IMG/VR virus record: IMGVR_UViG_3300025759_000119
Location: 1 to 55,711 of that record
DNA from: a virus
Length of the DNA: 55,711 nt
Strand: one strand, 5' to 3'
Position 1 is the stretch's first letter. The number at the start of each line of letters is the position of its first letter. Shown piece by piece: positions 27,199 through 34,629 of the stretch. Below the pieces are notes generated by a model. The model searched no databases. It was given only the letters and a program-made list of their open reading frames with translations, and was not told where the DNA came from. Made by a program: the position numbers and the translations under genes.

Positions 27199-27999
27199 TT
27201 AAAACGGTACGTCAGCAGCCTTAGTTGCTTCGGCCATCTCATCAGATGTGCCCGCAGCCGTTCTAATCTCTCCTTTACTAAAGCTCTCAGCCATCTTTTT
27301 GGCTTCAAGCATAGCCTGACCCATCTTGGAAACGTCAGTCTCACGGGTTACACGGAAATTATACCATGTGCCCTGATCATTGCTTTCCGAAACGGTGGTG
27401 ATCCGCCACGCAGTACCGTAAATGGGCAGGACAAAAGGTCCGTTCTTGCCTACAGCACGGCACGAGGTGCGCTGCGAATTCCATTTCTTAGAGACCTTCA
27501 ACTGGGTTTTCTTCATGTCCAGTACGGCAGGATCATAGTTGCCAGTCTCTTCGTTATAAACCATCACCAGATGCTGATGACAGCGAACAAGCTCGTTACC
27601 GGACGGCAGAACTTCCGCCGCTCCTTCACGGTTTGTGTTGTTAAGGTCTGGGTCATTATGACTTAGTTCCCGTACCAGACCGCCGCCCGCACTACGCGGG
27701 GTGAACTCAAGGTATTTCATTTCAAAGGCCACTGGAATTACCACGACGCCTTTGTCTTCTGAGTAGATCTCACCCGTCACCGTATTAAAGATGTCACCCT
27801 GTGACGCACCCTTGATATACTCAGGCTTCTCTTTGTTCAGTTGAGGTGATAGCGCTTGCAGGATCCGTACAAACGGTATCTGCATTTGTTCCTGACCAAT
27901 CTTCTCGAAACCCGCACCAGCGTTTTCCTCAAAGATATCCATCAAGCCTTCCGGCGCTAAACTTGTATTCATTTTTTCTGCTACTGCTGTGTTAGCCAT
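27199..27999 (-). CDS. Probable single-stranded DNA-binding protein
   Basis: 266 aa. The central ~160 residues are beta-rich (FEMKYLEFTPRS, LVMVYNEETGNYDPAVLDMKK, WRITTVSES, TWYNFRVTRETD), consistent with an OB-like core. The C-terminal 35 residues are low-complexity and end TKAADVPF, like the DDDIPF tip by which bacterial SSB recruits partners. Position directly before the primase in the replication operon agrees. I recognise the type from marine phages as a presumed SSB; the OB fold itself is not proven. Confidence 0.55.
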   Translation of the reverse strand: MANTAVAEKMNTSLAPEGLMDIFEENAGAGFEKIGQEQMQIPFVRILQALSPQLNKEKPEYIKGASQGDIFNTVTGEIYSEDKGVVVIPVAFEMKYLEFTPRSAGGGLVRELSHNDPDLNNTNREGAAEVLPSGNELVRCHQHLVMVYNEETGNYDPAVLDMKKTQLKVSKKWNSQRTSCRAVGKNGPFVLPIYGTAWRITTVSESNDQGTWYNFRVTRETDVSKMGQAMLEAKKMAESFSKGEIRTAAGTSDEMAEATKAADVPF

Positions 28000-28004
28000 G
28001 TCGC

Positions 28005-28571
28005 TTATCCCTTCTTGATAACAGCGCGGTTACCGACATACACACCGAATGTGTCGTAGTCGATATCTTGTTGAGACTCAATACGATTCTTTACCCATGA
28101 CCGTAAAGTCATAGGATGAATGTGGGTTTTCTGATTTGGCTCAAGACCCTGACCTCGCAGATCATCTAGTATTGCACCAGCCATATTGTCTTGGCCCATA
28201 CCAAACGTAACCACAACGTCATTCTTGATAATGTCTGCTTCACCAATGGAACGCAGGAAATTAAATGCTTCTTCCTTGCGATCATCTGGGATGCGCGCAG
28301 ACACATACTTCTCAACAGAGATTTTATTGCCATCTACTGTTAAGCTTTGTACGCCAAGCTCTTCCATCAACGACGGAATATCTTCCTCGTCAATAGTTCG
28401 CTTCTTGGCTTTCAGGTCTTTAAGAAAACTTTCCGTCTTGTTAATCTCATCGTCTACAGCTTGTGACTGTCGGATCAAACGGGATAGGCGGGTTGTACTT
28501 TCTTCACTAACTTGGTCAAATGCCTTGGCGTTAGCGGCCTCTTCTTCAAATAACGAAAACACATCGTTCAT
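28005..28571 (-). CDS. Conserved phage protein with coiled coil
   Basis: 188 aa. Residues ~28-60 form a coiled coil (VDDEINKTESFLKDLKAKKR), followed by SLMEELGVQSLTV, RIPDDRKEEAFNFLRS, VVVTFGMG, HPMTLRSWVKNRIE and FGVYVGNRAVIKKG. This series is a family I recognise across many podoviruses, encoded beside SSB or helicase genes; its function is unknown. The stop (TAA) is 5 bp before the next ATG. Confidence 0.7.
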   Translation of the reverse strand: MNDVFSLFEEEAANAKAFDQVSEESTTRLSRLIRQSQAVDDEINKTESFLKDLKAKKRTIDEEDIPSLMEELGVQSLTVDGNKISVEKYVSARIPDDRKEEAFNFLRSIGEADIIKNDVVVTFGMGQDNMAGAILDDLRGQGLEPNQKTHIHPMTLRSWVKNRIESQQDIDYDTFGVYVGNRAVIKKG

Positions 28572-28622
28572 CGTTCACACTCCATGTTTAAAGTTTATCC
28601 CCTTCGGGATTGGTCTTTCGTT

Positions 28623-28838
28623 TTACTTACTAACTTTTATTGTGTCAACTGTTTTTATTCTCTCAAGGTGTTTGCCAAACGCTTCAACGTCTCCGCGCCC
28701 ACGCACAGCAGCGTTGTACTCTCGTACAATATGTGACATTTGACCTCCCATCGTGCGCCCCTCTAGGTGCGCGAGATGTTTTAAAACTTTATGAACCTGA
28801 TTCGGCACAGCCACTGATTTGTATTTAGCGTTGTCCAC
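28623..28838 (-). CDS. Small DNA-binding protein, ribbon-helix-helix-like
   Basis: 71 aa, GTG start with AAGGAG upstream. KYKSVAVPNQVHKVLKHLAH-LEGRTMGGQMSHIVREY has the pattern of a ribbon-helix-helix protein: a short basic strand, a helix and a second helix after a Gly-containing turn. Such dimers act as repressors. It starts divergently from the nuclease gene at 28911 with 72 bp between, where the GCTGGGATT element lies, so it could control that gene. Inference only. Confidence 0.6.
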   Translation of the reverse strand: MDNAKYKSVAVPNQVHKVLKHLAHLEGRTMGGQMSHIVREYNAAVRGRGDVEAFGKHLERIKTVDTIKVSK

Positions 28839-28885
28839 TATTTACTCCTTGTTAATGTATAGCCTTCGTGTAAGATTACACAAAT

Positions 28886-28905
28886 AGCTGGGATTTAAAA
28901 GGATT
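28886..28905 (+). promoter_or_regulatory. GCTGGGATT element, copy 3
   Basis: AGCTGGGATTTAAAAGGATT, oriented rightward and ending 5 nt before the ATG at 28911. It matches copies at 35316-35335 and 37276-37295 at about 17 of 20 positions each. Here its AAAGGA also serves as the ribosome binding site. Two GGATT half-sites 11 bp apart suggest a protein-binding operator. Confidence 0.6.
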
Positions 28906-28910
28906 TTTTT

Positions 28911-29315
28911 ATGAAAAAACCCAACTTTCGAAATGTAGAAGGCAAACGCTGTGAACTTATTGCAGTCGATTGGCTTCTGTCTCAAGGCTGTTACACTTAC
29001 ACACAAACTATGGAACAAGGCCCCATTGACATTGTTGCTTTGTCTCCAAAAGGTGAGTGGCTTTACTTCGATGTTAAAAAAGCAAGCCGGCGAGAAGACG
29101 GTAGCATCATCAGCCGCACTCTTGGCTCCAAGCAAAAGAAACTTGGTGTCCGATTGCTGTATGTTGATATCGAAACCAAAGAATGTCACCTTTACCCCCA
29201 TCAATTTAATATTAAACAATCGTCAGAACAAAACGCCGGCAACCGCAGATTCAACGGTGTTAAACCTGAAGCCATTTCTTCACTTCTTCACCAAGAGTCG
29301 CCCCCGCAAGATTGA
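28911..29315 (+). CDS. PD-(D/E)XK-type nuclease, resolvase-like
   Basis: 134 aa, the only rightward gene inside the leftward early region. NVEGKRCELIAVDWLLSQGC supplies the first acidic residue, GPIDIVALSP the central Asp and WLYFDVKKASR the D-x-K pair: the E...D...DxK order of archaeal Hjc-like and related endonucleases. The last 56 bp overlap the 3' end of the convergent helicase gene. A Holliday-junction or structure-specific nuclease role is likely by family. It has its own copy of the GCTGGGATT element. Confidence 0.7.
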   Translation: MKKPNFRNVEGKRCELIAVDWLLSQGCYTYTQTMEQGPIDIVALSPKGEWLYFDVKKASRREDGSIISRTLGSKQKKLGVRLLYVDIETKECHLYPHQFNIKQSSEQNAGNRRFNGVKPEAISSLLHQESPPQD

Positions 29316-30693
29316 TCTTGCTTTGAAGGGACTTGGCTATGTTTATATCCACTGTTCCCGGGACAACCAGATCGACATACAAAACACTTTTGTTCTGCCC
29401 GATACGGTGGCAACGATCTTCCGACTGCATTCTGGTCTCTAGATTATAATCGTTAGCGTAATAGATTACGTTGTTGGCTGCGGTCAGGGTCAAGCCATAG
29501 CCTGCTGTTTGTGGGTTGCCGACAAAGAATCTTGCATCACCTTTTTGGAATGACGTTATAGCGTCTTGACGTTGTTCATCTGTCGTGTCCCCAAAATAAC
29601 TTACCACGCTCCCCGGTCCATGGACTTTAGCTAAAGTAGCTACAATAGCTTTTATGTCGTACCTGAATCTAGACCAAATGATTACCTTGCCCGTCATTTC
29701 TTCGATAGTGTCAAGCATGGCCTGCAACCTGTTGCTTTTAACTTCTACCAGTTCGCCATCGTCTGTCTTCAGATGACCACACAAAACCTGTTGCATACGA
29801 AGCAGCTTTGTCATTACCTCTGATGCCGTGACCAGTTCGCCGTCTTCGAGCAGGGCAATTGCTGCGCTCTTGAGACTGTTGTAGTGCCGGCACTGTTCAT
29901 CAGTCAGCGCCACTTCTCTTGTCGTGTATATCTTTGGCGGTAGGTCAAGAGCATCTTCCTTGGTCACACGGTATGAGAAACCTGCCAGTTTGTCAGTCAA
30001 CTCCGAAAGATTGCGGTAGCCTATAATCTGTTGGAAACTATGCGACCCCATGCGCTGCGTCCGCACCATCGCGTACCGATTCTGGAAAGACCAGTAAGAA
30101 TGGAAGCCCAGAAGATCTGTATCGAGAAAGGCACACTGCGCGTACAAGTCCAGCGGTGATTTCGTAACAGGGGATCCGGTCAGGATTCTCCGGTAGGCCG
30201 CATTCTTACCAATTTTAAGTAACGCTGCAGTTCTTTTGGCCTTCGGATTCTTGATTGTTGTGGACTCGTCAATTGCAAGAAGGAACGTGCTATCTTGTGT
30301 GAAAAGATCCAAGTATTTTTGAACTTTAGGTGTTGCGAAACCCTCCACATTAACCAGTAGGATGCGGAGGACTGAACGCTCCTGCACGGCACCTGATAGT
30401 CGTTTGGCAACGGTCTTGTTTGGGTTCGGATTCCATACATATACCTCATGGTCAATCGCTTCTGGGAAATGAATGGGAATTTCGGAGCTTTCCCAATTCC
30501 GGTATACCCCTTTAGGTGCCACGATGATTGCCGTGTCAATTTTTTCATTCTCATGTAGCCATACGATATTGTCGAGTAGTACCTTCGATTTACCACAGCC
30601 CATCTCCATGAAGTAAGCATAATTCTTTTTGTCATGACTTCTCAGCAAAGCCTCATGCTGATGTGCATAGGGCTCCGTTTTATAATTAAACAT
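29260..30693 (-). CDS. SNF2-family helicase/ATPase
   Basis: 477 aa. Q-like lead PYAHQHEALL, motif I MEMGCGKSK (residues 29-37), motif II LLAIDESTTIKNP, motif III ILTGSPV, then the second RecA domain with VIIWSRFRYDIKAIVATL, GYGLTLTAANNVIYY and motif VI SEDRCHRIGQ. SNF2 enzymes translocate on duplex DNA; compact phage forms are common in marine phages and may aid fork restart or recombination. The nuclease gene lies tail-to-tail at its 3' end, suggesting cooperation. Confidence 0.9.
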   Translation of the reverse strand: MFNYKTEPYAHQHEALLRSHDKKNYAYFMEMGCGKSKVLLDNIVWLHENEKIDTAIIVAPKGVYRNWESSEIPIHFPEAIDHEVYVWNPNPNKTVAKRLSGAVQERSVLRILLVNVEGFATPKVQKYLDLFTQDSTFLLAIDESTTIKNPKAKRTAALLKIGKNAAYRRILTGSPVTKSPLDLYAQCAFLDTDLLGFHSYWSFQNRYAMVRTQRMGSHSFQQIIGYRNLSELTDKLAGFSYRVTKEDALDLPPKIYTTREVALTDEQCRHYNSLKSAAIALLEDGELVTASEVMTKLLRMQQVLCGHLKTDDGELVEVKSNRLQAMLDTIEEMTGKVIIWSRFRYDIKAIVATLAKVHGPGSVVSYFGDTTDEQRQDAITSFQKGDARFFVGNPQTAGYGLTLTAANNVIYYANDYNLETRMQSEDRCHRIGQNKSVLYVDLVVPGTVDINIAKSLQSKINLAGATLGEEVKKWLQV

Positions 30694-30700
30694 GTGTATC

Positions 30701-31075
30701 TTAAAGCCAACTCAAAGCAGATGATGCAGAACTAGACATATAATACATCGGCCTGTATTGGGCTTCCCTCTCGTTAGCAGCGACTGGGTCATCTTCAAAC
30801 CTAGCGCCGTTCATCAGTTCTTCGGTTTCATCAGATAGTAGGAAGGGGCCGTGGAATCCTGTTATCCACACATTCCGCGCCAGCCTACTCCATTGCTCCA
30901 GCTTACTAAGCCGCTGAATCGTCTCCGCCGGTATCCCACTCAGGCTCGAAATAGAAGAGGGGTGGTGACTCATCTCCCACATTCTCTTCGCTACCAGCAC
31001 CGCCAAGTGTGGATGGTTGGGGAAATTCGATGATGTTATTGTCAGATTGACTGTGTACTGTTTCTGTTTTGTCAT
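30701..31075 (-). CDS. Hypothetical protein with HTH-like segment
   Basis: 124 aa. The segment ISSLSGIPAETIQRLSKLEQ is a plausible helix-turn-helix; the C-terminal half continues LARNVWITGFHGPFLLSDETEELM and is acidic. The proposed ATG lacks a clear ribosome binding site, and the first ~55 codons overlap another protein-like frame (30906-31088) that does have one. The real product may start inside, or arise by a +1 frameshift from the other frame. Confidence 0.5.
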   Translation of the reverse strand: MTKQKQYTVNLTITSSNFPNHPHLAVLVAKRMWEMSHHPSSISSLSGIPAETIQRLSKLEQWSRLARNVWITGFHGPFLLSDETEELMNGARFEDDPVAANEREAQYRPMYYMSSSASSALSWL

Positions 31076-31088
31076 CTTTATTACTCAT
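30906..31088 (-). CDS. Overlapping 60-aa acidic frame
   Basis: 60 aa with GGGAG 8 nt before the ATG and overlapping the previous gene's stop. NNIIEFPQP resembles the NVLSFP start of the neighbour at 31317, and the frame is acidic as neighbours are. It runs over the 5' part of the 124-aa frame. A +1 shift near its end would join it to the HTH-bearing frame. Either an independent gene, the true N-terminus, or an artefact of a sequencing indel. Confidence 0.4.
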   Translation of the reverse strand: MSNKDDKTETVHSQSDNNIIEFPQPSTLGGAGSEENVGDESPPLFYFEPEWDTGGDDSAA

Positions 31089-31317
31089 CTTCAATGCTCC
31101 CTGTCATAATACCAAAACGAGCAGCCTCCATGTACCAAAGTATTTCAGCCGGGTCAGACACAGTCGTGATCATCTGAACCACGCCTTCATTGTTCTCGCC
31201 CATAATGATTATGTCTTTGAATGTTTCCCCCGCTACCTCACATACCATGGGCACGGGGTCTTTTGTCCGTGTCACACGATGCAGCGGGAAGGATAGTACG
31301 TTTTGTTCTTCGCTCAT
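31081..31317 (-). CDS. Hypothetical protein
   Basis: 78 aa from the internal ATG (MSEEQNVLSFPL) with GGGAG upstream; a TTG six codons earlier is weaker. Beta-rich start (VCEVAGETFKDIIIMG) and a helix (PAEILWYMEAARFGIM). I recognise no family; the layout VV-Q-M-I-T-T followed by DPAEILWYMEAARF suggests a small regulator. It overlaps the upstream gene by 4 bp. Confidence 0.65.
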   Translation of the reverse strand: MSEEQNVLSFPLHRVTRTKDPVPMVCEVAGETFKDIIIMGENNEGVVQMITTVSDPAEILWYMEAARFGIMTGSIEDE

Positions 31318-31538
31318 AAAGGAGCTCCCTGACAACAGTCTTCAACGATTGCATGGCACACGGTACACTGTTCATGCCCATGCACGAACATTGTTCGTAG
31401 CACGGCGTGACAGCGAGGGCAATGTGTAGCACACATTTCTTGTTTGTCTGCAGCCTTCTTCATTTCTTCCCGCTTGTCAGGAATCACATCATGCCTGCGA
31501 ATCTGTGACCAGTTTGGGTCTCTGAGTTTTATACTCAT
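31314..31538 (-). CDS. Zinc-ribbon protein
   Basis: 74 aa starting at the ATG that overlaps the upstream stop (ATGA). A treble of Cys/His pairs, CATHCPRCHAVL and CTVCHAIVEDCC, forms a likely zinc ribbon in the C-terminal half. N-terminal SIKLRDPNWSQIRRHDVI is basic. Small zinc proteins are frequent in phage early operons as host-transcription or nuclease modulators; no target can be seen. Confidence 0.7.
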   Translation of the reverse strand: MSIKLRDPNWSQIRRHDVIPDKREEMKKAADKQEMCATHCPRCHAVLRTMFVHGHEQCTVCHAIVEDCCQGAPL

Positions 31539-31720
31539 CCCGCCTGTATCCTGTTCCACGCTCTGAAGACCATGTCGTCTTCGGTTTTACTTTTGTCCAT
31601 GTGCTGCTGCACAAGGCTTTCGATAACAGACACAGCTTCCTTCCATTCCATGCGCGGTGGAATAGACGCTATGTCTATTTCATTTGGCATTAAATGCGTG
31701 TGCATTTCGTTCTCCATCAT
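31535..31720 (-). CDS. Hypothetical small protein
   Basis: 61 aa with AAGGAG upstream. Mainly helical (WKEAVSVIESLVQQHMDKSK, DMVFRAWNRIQ). Overlaps the next start by 4 bp. Family not recognised. Confidence 0.65.
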   Translation of the reverse strand: MMENEMHTHLMPNEIDIASIPPRMEWKEAVSVIESLVQQHMDKSKTEDDMVFRAWNRIQAG

Positions 31721-31767
31721 GGTTGACTCTCCTTCATGATATCTTAGTTGGGATAAATTGTAAAATC

Positions 31768-31992
31768 TTATGACTCTACGGCGTCAAATACATCTATGTC
31801 GCCGATAATGTACCCTGCCTGAGTCAGGCGGCGGTTAAATTGTAACTGCCTGTTCATGGCAATCTGTTTTGCTTCGGCCTTGTTGCCAGCCCTTACTTTT
31901 TTAAAGACTTTGCATTCAACCACCAAGCAAACTTCATACTGTTTTACTTTGTTATATTTAGTCTGAGTTCGTGTTAATAATTTTTCAGTCAT
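31768..31992 (-). CDS. Hypothetical small protein
   Basis: 74 aa with GGAGG 4-5 nt before the ATG. YEVCLVVECKVFKKVRAGNKAEAKQIA has the beta-strand then NxAEAxxxA helix plan shared with the proteins at 34236 and 34439 (strand, then a helix rich in A and E). The N-terminal lead is basic. Probably one of a family of small paralogous early proteins; function unknown. Confidence 0.65.
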   Translation of the reverse strand: MTEKLLTRTQTKYNKVKQYEVCLVVECKVFKKVRAGNKAEAKQIAMNRQLQFNRRLTQAGYIIGDIDVFDAVES

Positions 31993-32177
31993 TAGTCCCT
32001 CCGTAAGTTAAGAAGACATTCCATAAATTTCCCGTCATATCATTTAAAGCAGCACGGGTTGACCAGTTATACAGACCACTGAAAATAAGACCTAGGGGGC
32101 AATCTGTCTTGGCATCTATGGCGTTGAAGGACGCTGTCTTTGTCGCCCTTGAGGAGGATAGCTGCTCCCCTTACAAA
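31993..32177. other. Gene-free stretch in early operon
   Basis: 185 bp without a supported gene, containing the ribosome binding site for 31992 and little else. No convincing promoter, hairpin or tRNA seen. Confidence 0.5.
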
Positions 32178-32357
32178 CTATTTTAAATCTTCATGCTTCA
32201 TCTTCAGGCCGCAAGTTATGCATTCCCAGTAATCACCCTGATCAAAACTATGCGTGAAAGATGTCACACTCGTTTTACACTTAGGACATTTCCCTGCTGC
32301 AATCCGCTTGGCAAATGTGCCATCACCTTGAACGATGATCTTACTTTGACTACACAT
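32178..32357 (-). CDS. Zinc-ribbon protein
   Basis: 59 aa from the ATG that has GGAG 5 nt upstream and overlaps the preceding stop by 8 bp. CPKCKTS and CITCGLK, 22 residues apart, form a zinc ribbon. A longer in-frame start would overlap the upstream gene by 59 bp and is less likely. It could bind nucleic acid or RNA polymerase; target unknown. Confidence 0.65.
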   Translation of the reverse strand: MCSQSKIIVQGDGTFAKRIAAGKCPKCKTSVTSFTHSFDQGDYWECITCGLKMKHEDLK

Positions 32358-32553
32358 ACTTGCTCCAATACTCGCCCCACGCTTCTCCAACCATGTCATG
32401 TATTTCATTCATGTCTAAGTGTGGCAGCTTTCTAAAATGTGGCTCCATGGTTCTTACAAACTCATCATATGTCTCACATTCTCCGATGATTGACTCTGCC
32501 GTGTCAAGAAAATCTTCTTCTAATTGCATAGCCATAGCTTTGACCTTACCCAT
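32350..32553 (-). CDS. Hypothetical acidic protein
   Basis: 67 aa with AGGAGG upstream. Entirely helical and acidic (QLEEDFLDTAESIIGECETYDEF). Overlaps the following gene. Family not recognised; acidic helical early proteins often inhibit host DNA-binding enzymes, but nothing specific is seen. Confidence 0.65.
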   Translation of the reverse strand: MGKVKAMAMQLEEDFLDTAESIIGECETYDEFVRTMEPHFRKLPHLDMNEIHDMVGEAWGEYWSKYV

Positions 32554-32826
32554 TTAATCCTCCTGTAGATTAAACTGACGGCGTAGCTGCCACATGCTGT
32601 TATCCAGATTTTTTACATCAGACATCCACAAATCCTGACATTCATGCAGGCTTTGCAACGCACCACTGATTGCATTATAGGCTTCCCTCACCGCCTCGCG
32701 CTGCTCTTTTGACAATTGGTCAAGTCTACCTTGCCGATCACCACGCTCTTGCTCCCGCTGCTCGTCCCAATAGGCGGACTTCTCGTCCAAAGTCCATTCA
32801 TTAAAGTCTTTTGGTAAATCACTCAT
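32554..32826 (-). CDS. Hypothetical coiled-coil protein
   Basis: 90 aa from an internal ATG with AGAGGAAATAAACTA upstream. Highly charged and helical (EKSAYWDEQREQERGDRQGR, then KEQREAVREAYNAIS), ending WQLRRQFNLQED. Probable coiled coil. The stop meets the next ribosome binding site. Function unknown. Confidence 0.65.
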   Translation of the reverse strand: MSDLPKDFNEWTLDEKSAYWDEQREQERGDRQGRLDQLSKEQREAVREAYNAISGALQSLHECQDLWMSDVKNLDNSMWQLRRQFNLQED

Positions 32827-32996
32827 TAGTTTATTTCCTCTTCTATTATAGGTGTCCATCGTATGTCTCCACTCTCAATCATTCTGAGAGCCTCTTCATT
32901 GACAAGGTCTTCGAGATCTTCGACCGAAATATTGTGCGGTGCTTTCACCTCGATGAACCTTGCAATGTCGAACACATACCTTTTTTTACGAACCAC
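32826..32996 (-). CDS. Hypothetical small protein, GTG start
   Basis: 56 aa from a GTG at 32996; the frame is open further upstream but that part overlaps a better gene and has an unnatural composition. RYVFDIARFIEVKAP, then SVEDLEDLVNEEALRMIESGDI. The 11-bp overlap with the upstream gene fits coupling. Start uncertain. Confidence 0.5.
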   Translation of the reverse strand: MVRKKRYVFDIARFIEVKAPHNISVEDLEDLVNEEALRMIESGDIRWTPIIEEEIN

Positions 32997-33201
32997 GATC
33001 CACGATACCTTTGCTTGTCCCACCGTTGTATGCGCGGTTTGTCTTTGAATACATCTCCTGATGTATTTTTCTTTTAATCTTCTCGCGAACAAAAGCCATC
33101 TTCTTGGTCTCAACATCCTTGCGAACCTGACGCCTTTTTTCCTTGCTCATTTTTACTTCCGGAACCTTTAACAATTCCTTGACCTGATCATCACTAAGCA
33201 T
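32986..33201 (-). CDS. Hypothetical basic protein
   Basis: 71 aa, Lys/Arg-rich (SKEKRRQVRKDVETKKM, KIKRKIHQEMYSK). Probable nucleic-acid or anionic-partner binding. GCAAGG precedes the ATG. Family not recognised. Confidence 0.6.
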   Translation of the reverse strand: MLSDDQVKELLKVPEVKMSKEKRRQVRKDVETKKMAFVREKIKRKIHQEMYSKTNRAYNGGTSKGIVDRGS

Positions 33202-33424
33202 CCTTGCCTCGCATGATTATCTCCATGACCTCAGATACTGTGCCTTCGACCCACCAACCACCGTTGTTGTGATGGCCGTCATGAATCCGCGTAACCTCGC
33301 GCTCGATATTCCCGACTCTACGCACCTGACTGTACACCGTGAATGATGTGCCAGTAAAAAACATAACGCCTTCTGGTTTAAACGAGTGGGTGCATAGTCT
33401 GGTTAACACAAATGATTTACTCAT
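33194..33424 (-). CDS. Hypothetical small protein
   Basis: 76 aa, start chosen at the ATG with GGAG six bases upstream. Beta-rich (VMFFTGTSFTVYSQVRRVGN) with HDGHHNNGGWWVEGTVSEVME. Overlaps both neighbours by 8 bp. Function unknown. Confidence 0.65.
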   Translation of the reverse strand: MSKSFVLTRLCTHSFKPEGVMFFTGTSFTVYSQVRRVGNIEREVTRIHDGHHNNGGWWVEGTVSEVMEIIMRGKDA

Positions 33425-33551
33425 CCCCAACTCCATTAAAATAAACTGTTAGCTCTTCAGAATCATCGATGTCCTCATCGATGACCTGATACATAATGTC
33501 CTTGCCATGCACGAGATCATGAATGGCCTTGATTAACTCAGCTTTGGTCAT
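33417..33551 (-). CDS. Hypothetical 44-aa acidic protein
   Basis: A 44-aa frame beginning TKAELIKAIHDLVHGKD and ending FNGVGDE. It fills the gap between two early genes, overlaps both by 8 and 4 bp (ATGA start overlap), and has GGGG just upstream. Typical very small acidic early protein. Confidence 0.6.
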   Translation of the reverse strand: MTKAELIKAIHDLVHGKDIMYQVIDEDIDDSEELTVYFNGVGDE

Positions 33552-33754
33552 CCCCAATCCTTTCGATCTTCTTCCTCATTATAGCCCTTAGTATAGGCAA
33601 CAATCTCATCCGGTGTCATGTCTTGCAGCATGATCCTCTGACCCTTGCCTGTCCCCTCCGGATACCAGTGGGGATTGAAAGAGCGACCATAGTACCTGTC
33701 CGCCGATCCACGATCCATTGGACTTCCGTGCTTGATGCTAAAACTTTGGCACAT
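33548..33754 (-). CDS. Hypothetical small protein
   Basis: 68 aa with GGAGGGG upstream. Residues 33-68 hold EGTGKGQRIMLQDMTPDEIVAYTKGY and a charged end. TPDEIxxYxxGYxxxE looks like a small helical motif. Function unknown. Confidence 0.65.
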   Translation of the reverse strand: MCQSFSIKHGSPMDRGSADRYYGRSFNPHWYPEGTGKGQRIMLQDMTPDEIVAYTKGYNEEEDRKDWG

Positions 33755-33911
33755 AACTTATCCCCTCCAGTTGAAAGGCTTTCACCTTCTGATACTCGCG
33801 CCATTTCGCATCGATCTCCGCTTGTGAAACCTCCTCGAATATCGCATCTCCGAACTCGCGCATAGTCCTGCGAACCTCTTCATCGACATGAATTAAACGA
33901 TCATCAGTCAT
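33738..33911 (-). CDS. Hypothetical small protein
   Basis: 57 aa from the ATG with GAGGAG upstream. Charged helical (HVDEEVRRTMREFGDAIFEE, AEIDAKWREYQKVKAFQ). Overlaps upstream and downstream genes. Function unknown. Confidence 0.65.
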   Translation of the reverse strand: MTDDRLIHVDEEVRRTMREFGDAIFEEVSQAEIDAKWREYQKVKAFQLEGISYVPKF

Positions 33912-34236
33912 CACTGTTCTCCTCAAAAGCCTTCGGGGTTCTATCCCACTGAGGTTCGTTATCCTCCCACATTTCAGTGAAGACACGCTTGTCTTTCAAT
34001 TCATCATAGGTGGCCTTGGTCACCTCGTAGTGACGACCAGCCCCATAGGCCATTTCGCCACAGTTCCAGTACATACCTTCCGGCAAACCGAAAGAGTCAT
34101 GCTCATCGAGGCCGTACCAATCTTTGGCAATCTCTTCCATCACTTCATCAGGATCACCAGCGGTTGCGAACAGGATGGATTGTTGAACCTCGAACTCACC
34201 ATACTGCTCGTCTATGTTTCCAACATAATATTTCAT
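33904..34236 (-). CDS. Hypothetical acidic protein
   Basis: 110 aa from the ATG with GGAAGGAGGT upstream; acidic throughout (EEIAKDWYGLDEHDSFGLPE, FTEMWEDNEPQWD). A conserved-looking GLPEGMYWNCGEMAYGAGRHYEVTK segment. DNA-mimic proteins share such composition but nothing more supports that. Shares one base with the upstream stop. Confidence 0.65.
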   Translation of the reverse strand: MKYYVGNIDEQYGEFEVQQSILFATAGDPDEVMEEIAKDWYGLDEHDSFGLPEGMYWNCGEMAYGAGRHYEVTKATYDELKDKRVFTEMWEDNEPQWDRTPKAFEENSDD

Positions 34237-34439
34237 CACATTACCTCCTTCCAATTACGAATGTTTGTCGAGTCGTCTTCCCAAATCATCTGGGTCTGTT
34301 GGTCATACCGCTCCGGACAACCGTCCGCAGCCAGATTGAACAACTCATGCGCCATTGTATCTGCGGCCTCGACCGACTCAGCGCGAACCTCGATCTGTTT
34401 CCAGACCACCGCATTTATTTCCACAAGATAGCTTTTCAT
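34236..34439 (-). CDS. Small early protein, A/E-helix family
   Basis: 67 aa with GAGGAGGT upstream. SYLVEINAVVWKQIEVRAESVEAADTMA follows the same strand-W-helix plan as the protein at 34439 (KARRIAWHEDEIWAADADAA), indicating tandem duplication and divergence. A single-domain alpha/beta fold is likely; function unknown. Confidence 0.65.
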   Translation of the reverse strand: MKSYLVEINAVVWKQIEVRAESVEAADTMAHELFNLAADGCPERYDQQTQMIWEDDSTNIRNWKEVM

Positions 34440-34618
34440 TATTCCACCTCCTCAATATCTATCCTGTCTAACTCGTCATCAACTTCTGTCGATGGGCAAT
34501 AATTAGGGAATTGTGTCCATTGTTTTAAAAACAATGTTTTTGCAGCATCAGCATCTGCCGCCCAGATTTCATCCTCATGCCAAGCAATCCTTCTGGCCTT
34601 CACAATAAACTTTTCCAT
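34439..34618 (-). CDS. Small early protein, A/E-helix family
   Basis: 59 aa, start chosen at the ATG near GGGGG rather than an upstream GTG. Paralogous in layout to the next gene downstream: IAWHEDEIWAADADAAKTLF. Acidic C-terminus (DELDRIDIEEVE). Confidence 0.6.
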   Translation of the reverse strand: MEKFIVKARRIAWHEDEIWAADADAAKTLFLKQWTQFPNYCPSTEVDDELDRIDIEEVE

Positions 34619-34629
34619 CCTACTGCCCC

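Noticed and set aside
28951-29442. A 163-codon rightward frame overlapping the nuclease gene
   Set aside because: Same strand, other frame of the PD-(D/E)XK gene; no protein-like motif and no ribosome binding site.
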